From JAFAXD01 sp051985675 (GTDB lineage: Bacteria; Pseudomonadota; Alphaproteobacteria; Rhizobiales; Xanthobacteraceae): DNA of 64,000 nt. A program made the translations under genes and the position numbers. The notes under the pieces are model-generated. The model had not been told where the DNA came from, did no database searches, and worked only from the letters and a program-made list of their open reading frames with translations. Location: contig JBPYFJ010000007.1 in NCBI GenBank assembly GCA_051985675.1, positions 1-64,000 on the forward strand. Reading direction: 5' to 3'. Shown here piece after piece: positions 25,744-34,785 of the stretch. Position 1 is the first letter of the stretch. Each line of letters opens with the position of its first letter.

Positions 25744-26350
25744 CGGCGTCTTTGCCCCTACGAGCGCGAATCGCTCGGACGGACGCCAGAATCGCACGCA
25801 CCTGGGCGCGAGCGGAATCGAAGCTTTGCGACGTATCCACGACAAAATCAGCGCGGCGGCGTTTCTCCTCGTCGGGCATTTGTTTCTGCAATAATGCCTC
25901 GAATTTCTCAGCGGTCATTCCCGCGCGGTCGAGTGTGCGAGCGCGTTGCACGTCGGCCGGTGCCGATACCACAACGACGGCATCGACGCGCCGGTCGCCG
26001 CCGGTCTCGAACAGGAGCGGGACGTCTAGCACGGCGACTGACGCGCCGGATCGCTCTGCGTCGGCGAGGAAGCGGGCCTGCGCGGCGCGCACCAGCGGGT
26101 GTACGATCGCCTCCAGCTGTTTGAGCGCCTCGGGGTTGCCGACGACGCGGCGCGACAATTCTTCGCGGTCGACGCGGCCATCCCGGCTGGTGCCCGGAAA
26201 GGCGTCCTCGATTGCCGCGACAGCTTCGCCGTCATAGAGCTGGTGGACCACCGCATCGGCATCGAGTACCGGCACACCTTCCTCGGCGAAAAAACGTGCC
26301 GCCGTGGTTTTACCCATTCCGATAGAGCCGGTGAGTCCAAGAACCAGCAT
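25736..26350 (-). CDS. coaE: Dephospho-CoA kinase
   Basis: Phosphorylates the 3'-OH of dephospho-CoA, the last step of CoA synthesis. The product has 204 residues. The P-loop is GLTGSIGMGKTT at the N-terminus, followed by DADAVVHQLY (acceptor site) and VLDVPLLFETGGD. It lies 8 bp after maf and overlaps dnaQ. The four genes ppsR-maf-coaE-dnaQ form one minus-strand run leading away from the candidate origin. Confidence 0.98.
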   Translation of the reverse strand: MLVLGLTGSIGMGKTTAARFFAEEGVPVLDADAVVHQLYDGEAVAAIEDAFPGTSRDGRVDREELSRRVVGNPEALKQLEAIVHPLVRAAQARFLADAERSGASVAVLDVPLLFETGGDRRVDAVVVVSAPADVQRARTLDRAGMTAEKFEALLQKQMPDEEKRRRADFVVDTSQSFDSARAQVRAILASVRAIRARRGKDADA

Positions 26351-26358
26351 GATCGCGA

Positions 26359-26964
26359 CTATGCCAGAGAGCCATCCCGCCGCAGGAACGCGAGTAGCGC
26401 CAGCAGCGGCAAGCCCAGAATGGTAAAATGGTCCCCTTTTACCCGTTCGAACAAGTGAACCCCGATTTTCTCGAGCTGGTAAGCCCCTACGCTGGACAGC
26501 GCCTGCGAACCGATCGCATCGAGATAGCTATCGATGAACCGGTCGGAGAAGGCCCGCATGGTCAGCTGTGCGGTCTCCACGTGGCTGAACACAACACGCT
26601 CGTCGCGCACGACTGCGACCGCGGAATGCAACGCATGGCAGCGGCCTGCCAGCGCCTGCAGTTGGTCGCGGGCCGCGCTGCGGTCTGGCGGCTTGTCAAA
26701 GCGTCGTTGCCCGAGTGCGAGTGTCTGATCGGCTCCGACAACGATCCGCCCCGGCCATTGCAACCCCGCGGCCCTCGCCTTTGCCTGTGCCAGCATCACC
26801 GCGGCTTGGTTGGCGTCAGATGCGCCGGCGCGCCCCTCGACCGCACGTTCATCGATATCGATAGCTGCGACTTCGACCGGGATTCCCGCCGCCTCGATCA
26901 TAGCCCGGCGTGCGGCACTTCGGGACGCGAGCACTAAAGGCTTCTGGGCAAGCCAGAGCGACAT
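26359..26964 (-). CDS. maf: Maf family nucleotide pyrophosphatase
   Basis: A 201-residue Maf-like protein. These hydrolyse modified or canonical nucleoside triphosphates and may act in housecleaning. The N-terminal signature LVLASRSAARRAMIEAAG is recognisable although the usual SPRR is SAAR; VVGADQTL and SSVGAYQLE are further family motifs. It lies 18 bp after ppsR. Which triphosphate it cleaves cannot be read from the sequence; the name of Maf-like protein is safest. Confidence 0.94.
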   Translation of the reverse strand: MSLWLAQKPLVLASRSAARRAMIEAAGIPVEVAAIDIDERAVEGRAGASDANQAAVMLAQAKARAAGLQWPGRIVVGADQTLALGQRRFDKPPDRSAARDQLQALAGRCHALHSAVAVVRDERVVFSHVETAQLTMRAFSDRFIDSYLDAIGSQALSSVGAYQLEKIGVHLFERVKGDHFTILGLPLLALLAFLRRDGSLA

Positions 26965-26982
26965 CGTCGTATCCGCAAGACC

Positions 26983-27822
26983 TCAGGTCGCCGGCGCCCG
27001 CCGACGATCCGCCAGGAGTGCCATCACGGCCGCCGCCGTTTCTTCAATCGAGCGACGGGTCACGTCAATCAGCGGCCAGTTGTTGCGCGCACACAGCCGG
27101 CGCGAAAACGCCACCTCTTCCGCAACTGCTTGGCGGTCGATGTACTGGTCGTCGTCACGCTGGACGTTGAGCCCGAGCAGGCGATTTTGTCGGATCTGCA
27201 CGATGCGTTCCGGGCTTGCAAACAGACCGACGATGAGTGGAGCGTGCAACGTCTCGAGCGTCGGCGGGAGCGCCGCGCCCGGTACGAGCGGAACGTTGGC
27301 AGTCCGCACGCCGCGGTTCGCAAGATAAATCGACGTCGGGGTCTTTGAGGTGCGCGATACTCCTACCAGCACCACGTCGGCACTCTCGAGATCGTCGGTG
27401 TGCTGTCCGTCATCGTGCAGCATGGTGTAGTTGAGAGCATCAATGCGCTTGAAATATTCCGCGTTCAGAATGTGTTGGGCGCCGACCTTTTGGTTCGACG
27501 CCGTTCCGAGGTAGGCCTGAAACACCCGCAGCACAGGCCCGAGAATCGATCGGCATGGCAGGCCAAGCTCGGTGCATTTGGCCTCCAGCCGCTCGACCAG
27601 GGTCTCATCCAAAAGCGTATAGAGCGTGATGCCGGGCTCGGCCTCGATCGAGGTCAGCACCCGATCGAGCTGCTTGCTGGTCCGCACTGCCGGATAAACG
27701 TGTTCAACGGGGACAACACTCGCGTATTGCGCGGCCGCCGCGCGCGCGACGGTGATCAGTGTCTCACCGGTCGAATCAGACACCAGATGGAGATGAAAGA
27801 AGCTGACGGTCTTCGCGGCCAT
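26983..27822 (-). CDS. ppsR: PEP synthase regulatory kinase/pyrophosphorylase (DUF299)
   Basis: A 279-residue member of the bifunctional PSRP family, which phosphorylates and dephosphorylates PEP synthase or pyruvate phosphate dikinase depending on ADP and phosphate. HLVSDSTGETL is the N-terminal signature and VLVGVSRTSKTPTSIYLA the central P-loop. The start ATG 27822 borders the candidate replication origin. A DUF299 gene facing hemE across the origin is the arrangement known from Caulobacter and Rickettsia. Whether the partner enzyme is PpsA or PPDK is not visible here. Confidence 0.95.
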   Translation of the reverse strand: MAAKTVSFFHLHLVSDSTGETLITVARAAAAQYASVVPVEHVYPAVRTSKQLDRVLTSIEAEPGITLYTLLDETLVERLEAKCTELGLPCRSILGPVLRVFQAYLGTASNQKVGAQHILNAEYFKRIDALNYTMLHDDGQHTDDLESADVVLVGVSRTSKTPTSIYLANRGVRTANVPLVPGAALPPTLETLHAPLIVGLFASPERIVQIRQNRLLGLNVQRDDDQYIDRQAVAEEVAFSRRLCARNNWPLIDVTRRSIEETAAAVMALLADRRRAPAT

Positions 27823-27926
27823 GCGGCAGTGGACTCATGTTGAGACGTTGTGGACGAGAGCGCCCCCGAGACCCCCGGACGGCGCGACCGGGGGAATAGT
27901 GGACTTTTTGCCCACACCGCTGCAGG

Positions 27927-27935
27927 TCTGGATAA
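27927..27935 (-). promoter_or_regulatory. DnaA-box-like 9-mer
   Basis: TCTGGATAA on the plus strand, that is TTATCCAGA on the minus strand. It differs from TTATCCACA at one position. Part of the candidate origin. Confidence 0.5.
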
Positions 27936-28086
27936 ATTCCAGCGCCCAATCCATCCACAGGTGGAACATCTCGGGGAAACAAGCAAGCCTCATGGGTCTT
28001 GCGCCATCTCCTTCATGTACAACTATTTTTGCCTTCACGTTCACAGGTTGACCGGGATAGAAAATACTAGACATCGGTGGACGGGC

Positions 28087-28095
28087 TGTGGATCA
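28087..28095 (-). promoter_or_regulatory. DnaA-box-like 9-mer
   Basis: TGTGGATCA on the plus strand, that is TGATCCACA on the minus strand. It differs from TTATCCACA at one position and keeps the ATCCACA core. Part of the candidate origin. Confidence 0.5.
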
Positions 28096-28183
28096 GGCGG
28101 GACAAAGAGTCGTGAGTCAAATTCAGTCGCCAAAAGCTACAGCAATCTAAGATTCAAAAGATTTATTGAGTACAGCCCAGGGA

Positions 28184-29218
28184 ATGATAGGCCTTCATAA
28201 ATCGCCAGTGCTCGAGGTGCTGGCCGGGCGTCGACAACCGGTTCCACCGGTCTGGATGATGCGTCAGGCCGGACGCTATCTTCCCGAATACCGTGAGACG
28301 CGCGAGCGGGCAGGCAGCTTCCTGAAGTTGTGCCTAACGCCGGAACTGGCTGCTGAGGTAACGCTGCAGCCGATTCGTCGTTTCAACTTTGACGCGGCGA
28401 TCATATTCGCCGACATCCTGCTGGTGCCCTACGCTCTCGGCCAGACGCTAACGTTTACCGAAGGGGAAGGACCGCGTCTCGCACCACGGATCGATCGTGC
28501 GGAGCTCGGACGGCTGCGCGACACCGTTGATCGCAGCGTGACGGAGCCGGTATTCGAAACTATTCGACGCGTGCGCGGCGTGCTTGACCCGCAGATAGCG
28601 CTGCTCGGTTTTTGCGGCGCGCCCTGGACGGTTGCGACCTACATGGTGGCTGGTTGCGGGACCGCTGATCAGGCGGCCGCCAAGCTTCTGGCTTATCGGG
28701 ATCCGATGACGTTCGCGCAACTGATCGATCGTCTGGTGGCGGCATCCGCCGATTATCTGGTTGAGCAGATTTCGGCCGGAGCGCAGGCGGTTCAGATTTT
28801 CGACACGTGGAGCGGCGTGCTCTCGCCGGAAGAGTTTGAACGTTGGTGCATTGATCCCGTTGCTCGCATCGTTGCTGAGATCCGACGGCGAACCCCCGAG
28901 GCGAAGATCCTCGGGTTCCCGCGCGGCGCCGGCACGCTGCTTCGACGTTATATCGAGCGGGTCCCCGTCGATGCCATTAGCCTCGATTGGACAGTTGCTC
29001 GCGACTATGCGCGCGACATTCAGTCGCATCGCCCGGTGCAAGGCAATCTCGACCCGCATGCTTTGCGTGCGGGCGGGGACGCACTCCTGCGCGCTGTCGA
29101 TGCCACGCTCGATACGTTCTCCGGCGGACCTTTCATCTTCAATCTCGGCCACGGCATCTTGTCTGACACGCCGATAGCCCATGTCGAACAGATGCTCGCG
29201 CGCGTTCGAGGTCACTGA
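28184..29218 (+). CDS. hemE: Uroporphyrinogen decarboxylase
   Basis: Removes four acetate carboxyls from uroporphyrinogen III to give coproporphyrinogen III in heme synthesis. It has 344 residues from ATG 28184; an in-frame TTG at 28166 would add six residues, and neither start has a well-spaced ribosome site. PVWMMRQAGRYLPEYR is the family signature, followed by FADILLVPYALGQ, GFCGAPWTVATYM and QGNLDP. It is the first gene right of the candidate origin and overlaps hemJ by one base (TGATG). Confidence 0.97.
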   Translation: MIGLHKSPVLEVLAGRRQPVPPVWMMRQAGRYLPEYRETRERAGSFLKLCLTPELAAEVTLQPIRRFNFDAAIIFADILLVPYALGQTLTFTEGEGPRLAPRIDRAELGRLRDTVDRSVTEPVFETIRRVRGVLDPQIALLGFCGAPWTVATYMVAGCGTADQAAAKLLAYRDPMTFAQLIDRLVAASADYLVEQISAGAQAVQIFDTWSGVLSPEEFERWCIDPVARIVAEIRRRTPEAKILGFPRGAGTLLRRYIERVPVDAISLDWTVARDYARDIQSHRPVQGNLDPHALRAGGDALLRAVDATLDTFSGGPFIFNLGHGILSDTPIAHVEQMLARVRGH

Positions 29219-29640
29219 TGTATGACTGGATCAAAGCCTTTCATGTCATCGCGGTGATCGCCTGGATGGCGGGCATGCTCTATCTGCCGCGGCTGTTCGT
29301 CTATCACTGCGCGGCCGAACCAGGCGGCGTACAGTCCGAGACGTTCAAGCTGATGGAAGGTCGGCTGCTCAAGGCCATCATCAACCCGGCCATGATCATG
29401 ACCTGGGCGCTTGGGCTTTGGCTAGCCTGGTACGCGGAATGGTACCGAAGCGGCTGGCTGCAGGTGAAATTCCTGCTCGTGATCGTGCTTTCGGCCCTGC
29501 ACGGAATGATGGTGCGGTGGGTGCGCGACTTTGCTCACGACCGCAACCGCCATTCGCAGCGATTTTATCGCATAATCAATGAAGTACCGACCGTCCTCAT
29601 GATTGCGATCGTGATCCTGGTGGTCGTCAAGCCGTTGTAG
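29218..29640 (+). CDS. hemJ: Protoporphyrinogen IX oxidase HemJ
   Basis: Small membrane oxidase making protoporphyrin IX from protoporphyrinogen IX, the form used by many bacteria that lack HemG and HemY. The product has 140 residues with four predicted membrane helices: about 5-23 (FHVIAVIAWMAGMLYLPRL, including H9), 53-72, 81-99 and 122-138. ATG 29218 overlaps the hemE stop, so two heme-pathway genes are coupled. HYNRxS-type motifs of the family are present as NRHSQRFYRIINEVPT. Confidence 0.95.
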   Translation: MYDWIKAFHVIAVIAWMAGMLYLPRLFVYHCAAEPGGVQSETFKLMEGRLLKAIINPAMIMTWALGLWLAWYAEWYRSGWLQVKFLLVIVLSALHGMMVRWVRDFAHDRNRHSQRFYRIINEVPTVLMIAIVILVVVKPL

Positions 29641-29946
29641 GCGGAGGCTACCGCGCGAGCGCGTTGGCGCTGCCGCTGCGATTGAGAACCGGCGGATCAC
29701 CTAGTCGTCAACCGGATTTGCGGGCGGTGCTCTTGCGCCCGTTGCGGTCTTTTCCTATCTTGTCGGCATCTCCCGAACGTAGGCAGACGCCTCCGAGTTT
29801 AGGTCCGTGGCGGACCTGCTTCGGGCCCGGACCTCCCGGCCAGCGCTGGTCTTGCCAAGGTCTCCTACCCTGAACCTACCACTCCCTCCTTTGCCAGCGC
29901 CTCTCGACCTGAGCGCTTGGCGTATTTCCAACCAGGACTAACCCGC
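29641..29946 (+). promoter_or_regulatory. 306-bp hemJ-rho intergenic region and rho leader
   Basis: It has three visible parts. A GC hairpin (CGGGCG 29721-29726 with CGCCCG 29736-29741) followed by a T-containing stretch may end the hemE-hemJ transcript. A perfect 7-bp hairpin AGGTCCG/CGGACCT (29801-29817, 3-nt loop) follows. Then comes a strongly C-rich, G-poor stretch at 29861-29910 (about 25 C against 5 G), the composition of a Rho-loading site. This fits autoregulation of rho by termination in its own leader, as known in E. coli. AGGA at 29934-29937 is the likely ribosome site. Confidence 0.45.
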
Positions 29947-31212
29947 ATGCGGGAAATGAAACTCCAGGACCTCAAGTCCAAATCTCCGACCGAACTGCTC
30001 GGCTTTGCCGAAGAGCACGAGGTCGAGAATGCCTCCACGATGCGCAAGCAGGAGCTGATGTTCGCAATTCTCAAGCAGCTCGCGTCGGAGGAAATCGAAA
30101 TCATCGGCGAAGGTGTCGTCGAAGTACTGCAGGACGGCTTCGGCTTCCTGCGCTCGCCGGAGGCAAACTACCTACCTGGCGCCGACGACATCTACGTTTC
30201 GCCATCGCAAATCCGGCGGTTCGGCTTGCGCACGGGCGACACCATCGAAGGCCAGATCCGAAGCCCGAAGGAAGGCGAGCGCTATTTCGCGTTGCTTAAA
30301 GTTAACACCATCAACTTTGAAGACCCCGAGAAGGCGCGCCACAAAATCAACTTTGACAACCTCACGCCGCTTTATCCCGATGAACGGCTGCGGATGGAAT
30401 ACGAGGATCCGACCAAGAAGGATCTTTCGGCCCGCGTCATCGACATCGTGGCGCCGGTCGGGAAAGGTCAGCGCGCGTTGATCGTGTCGCCGCCGCGCAC
30501 CGGCAAGACCGTGCTGCTGCAGAACATCGCGCACTCGATCACGCGCAATCACCCTGAATGCTATCTGATCGTGCTTCTGATCGACGAACGCCCCGAAGAA
30601 GTGACCGACATGCAACGCTCGGTTAAGGGCGAGGTGATCTCGTCGACGTTTGACGAGCCGGCGGCTCGCCACGTGCAAGTCGCCGAGATGGTGATCGAGA
30701 AAGCCAAGCGCCTGGTCGAACACGGCCGCGACGTTGTCATCCTGCTCGATTCAATCACCCGGCTGGGACGCGCCTACAATACCGTGGTGCCGTCCTCGGG
30801 TAAGGTTTTGACCGGCGGTGTCGACGCCAACGCGCTGCAGCGCCCGAAACGCTTCTTCGGCGCGGCACGCAACATCGAGGAAGGCGGCTCACTCACCATC
30901 ATCGCGACGGCGCTGATCGACACCGGCAGCCGGATGGACGAAGTGATCTTCGAAGAGTTCAAAGGCACCGGCAACTCGGAAATCATTCTCGACCGCAAGG
31001 TCGCCGACAAGCGCACGTTCCCGGCCATGGACATCACCCGCTCCGGGACCCGCAAGGAAGAGCTGCTGACGCCGACCGATGTCTTGAAGAAGATGTACGT
31101 GCTGCGCCGTATCCTCAATCCGATGGGCACGATGGACGCGATCGACTTCCTGCTGGACAAGCTGCGCAACACCAAGAGCAACGGCGAGTTCTTCGAGTCG
31201 ATGAATACCTGA
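29947..31212 (+). CDS. rho: Transcription termination factor Rho
   Basis: Hexameric RNA-dependent ATPase and helicase that ends transcription. It has 421 residues from ATG 29947 (MREMKLQDLKSK), the usual start and length in Rhizobiales; an upstream in-frame ATG at 29917 is less likely. The Rho N-terminal and cold-shock-like RNA-binding domains cover about residues 1-120 (DGFGFLRSPEANYLPGADDIYVS). Walker A is SPPRTGKTVLLQ and Walker B is VVILLDSITRL; the Q-loop and R-loop residues follow. It converges on the thioredoxin-domain gene. Confidence 0.98.
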   Translation: MREMKLQDLKSKSPTELLGFAEEHEVENASTMRKQELMFAILKQLASEEIEIIGEGVVEVLQDGFGFLRSPEANYLPGADDIYVSPSQIRRFGLRTGDTIEGQIRSPKEGERYFALLKVNTINFEDPEKARHKINFDNLTPLYPDERLRMEYEDPTKKDLSARVIDIVAPVGKGQRALIVSPPRTGKTVLLQNIAHSITRNHPECYLIVLLIDERPEEVTDMQRSVKGEVISSTFDEPAARHVQVAEMVIEKAKRLVEHGRDVVILLDSITRLGRAYNTVVPSSGKVLTGGVDANALQRPKRFFGAARNIEEGGSLTIIATALIDTGSRMDEVIFEEFKGTGNSEIILDRKVADKRTFPAMDITRSGTRKEELLTPTDVLKKMYVLRRILNPMGTMDAIDFLLDKLRNTKSNGEFFESMNT

Positions 31213-31246
31213 CGCTGATCCCGGCGGTTTGCCGCGCTGGGTCGAA

Positions 31247-33280
<2,034 letters not shown>

Positions 33281-33347
33281 GTCGCCTCGGGTGTTTTGCG
33301 CCTGCAAGACTATAGATGGCCAAGCAAAGCCGGCCGATAAAGCCCCT

Positions 33348-34706
33348 ATGAACCGCAACGACACGATCTTCGCCCTGTCGTCAGGTCGGCCGCCGGCCGC
33401 CATCGCGGTGGTGCGTCTGTGCGGGCCGCGTGCCGGCGATGCGTTGCGCCTGCTGGCGGGCCGATTGCCCGAGCCTCGCGTGGCGGCGCTGATGAATATC
33501 CGCGACCTAGCAACGAAGGAGATCATCGACCAGGCGCTCGTCCTGTGGTTCCCGGGTCCGGCAAGCGAAACGGGCGAGGACATGGCCGAGCTCCAGCTGC
33601 ACGGAGGGCGCGCGGTTGTGGCGGCGGTGTTCGCCGCACTCGGTGCGATCGTCGGTCTTCGACTCGCTGAACCGGGCGAGTTCGCCCGCCGGGCGTTCGA
33701 GCATGGCCGGATCGATCTGACCCGTGCGGAAGCCTTGGCCGACCTGATCTACGCGGATACGCAGCCGCAACGCCGGCAGGCCCTGCGCCATCTGCGCGGG
33801 CTCCTGGGAGATCGGGCAGACGCTTGGCGGAAGGCCTTGGTAGAGGCGATGGCTTTGGTCGAGGCCGGGATCGATTTTCCCGACGAGGGCGATGTTACCG
33901 GCGACCTCATCCGCCCGGCACTTGATACCGCGGAACAACTACTTGATGAAATTAATGAAAGCATAGCCAGCGGAAGCCGCGGCGAGCGCCTCCGAGAAGG
34001 CCTCGTGGTTGCGATCGCGGGGCCGCCGAACGTGGGAAAGTCGAGCCTGCTGAACCGCATTGCGCGGCGCGACGCCGCAATCGTGTCTCCCGTTCCGGGG
34101 ACCACCCGCGACGTCATCGAAGTTCACCTGGACCTCGAGGGGTATCCCGTTACGCTGCTCGATACTGCGGGTATTCACGACAGCTTGGATCCGATCGAGC
34201 AGGAGGGGATCCGGCGCGCGCGCGCCCGCGCGGCCGATGCCGATCTCGTACTCTGGGTCGCCGATGCGACGGCCCCCGCCGACGTCGCGCGCAAAGCGGC
34301 CCCCGATTCGCTCGGTTCGACCTGGGTGATCGCCAACAAGTGCGATCTGCTCAGCGCCGATCGGCTCAAGGATTTGGAAACCCGCGTCGCGGACAATGTG
34401 AAGGTCGTGCTGTCGGCTGCAACCGGGACTGGGCTTGAACGCCTGTTCTCGGAACTGACGGGCTTTGCCAAAAATTACTTCGAATCAACCGAGCCCGCGC
34501 TGGTCACGCGCGAACGCCACCGGCGCGCCTTGCAAGATGCGGCGGACGCGCTGCGCCGTGCCATTACCGAAGGGCCCGGCGGCCGAGACGAGATGATCGC
34601 CGAAGATCTTCGGGTGGCCGCGACGGCGCTCGGGCGGCTGGTCGGTCGCGTCGATGTCGAGGACGTGCTCGACGCTATTTTTCGGGATTTCTGCATTGGC
34701 AAATGA
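33348..34706 (+). CDS. mnmE: tRNA modification GTPase MnmE
   Basis: With MnmG it installs the 5-carboxymethylaminomethyl (or aminomethyl) group on wobble U34 of tRNAs. It has 452 residues from ATG 33348. The N-terminal tetrahydrofolate-binding domain starts NDTIFALSSGRPPAAIAVVR. The inserted G domain has G1 GPPNVGKSS, G3 DTAGIHD and G4 NKCD. The C-terminus ends in the family signature FCIGK. A parS site lies between its stop and mnmG. Confidence 0.98.
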   Translation: MNRNDTIFALSSGRPPAAIAVVRLCGPRAGDALRLLAGRLPEPRVAALMNIRDLATKEIIDQALVLWFPGPASETGEDMAELQLHGGRAVVAAVFAALGAIVGLRLAEPGEFARRAFEHGRIDLTRAEALADLIYADTQPQRRQALRHLRGLLGDRADAWRKALVEAMALVEAGIDFPDEGDVTGDLIRPALDTAEQLLDEINESIASGSRGERLREGLVVAIAGPPNVGKSSLLNRIARRDAAIVSPVPGTTRDVIEVHLDLEGYPVTLLDTAGIHDSLDPIEQEGIRRARARAADADLVLWVADATAPADVARKAAPDSLGSTWVIANKCDLLSADRLKDLETRVADNVKVVLSAATGTGLERLFSELTGFAKNYFESTEPALVTRERHRRALQDAADALRRAITEGPGGRDEMIAEDLRVAATALGRLVGRVDVEDVLDAIFRDFCIGK

Positions 34707-34709
34707 GAC

Positions 34710-34725
34710 TGTTTCACGTGAAACA
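34710..34725. other. parS: parS centromere site 1
   Basis: TGTTTCACGTGAAACA, the exact 16-bp palindromic ParB-binding site, lies 4 bp after mnmE and about 60 bp before mnmG. It is about 6.5 kb from the candidate origin and 3.6 kb from parB. Such a perfect 16-mer would be very unlikely by chance. Confidence 0.96.
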
Positions 34726-34785
34726 GGCGGGTCCTGACATCGTTTTTTCCCAGGAATGCTCTACAAGCGCGATTCGGGATTTGGC

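Larger units (their letters stand above)
27823..28183. other. oriC: Candidate chromosomal replication origin (oriC)
   Basis: A non-coding region of about 360 bp between divergent ppsR and hemE. It holds 9-mers close to the DnaA box TTATCCACA: TCTGGATAA (27927-27935) and TGTGGATCA (28087-28095) with one mismatch, and 27849-27857, 27908-27916 and 27951-27959 with two. Four GANTC sites (27832, 28107, 28114, 28151) exceed the one or two expected by chance and are the CcrM methylation target. An AT-rich tract at 28143-28169 (21 of 27 A/T) could be the unwinding element. The ppsR-hemE location is that of the Caulobacter and Rickettsia origins, and parA, parB and parS lie 6.5-11 kb away. No CtrA boxes (TTAA-N7-TTAA) were seen. 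Confidence 0.7.

Noticed and set aside
27835..28074. Short open frames in the ppsR-hemE gap.
   Set aside because: No ribosome sites or protein-like composition, and the region has origin features.
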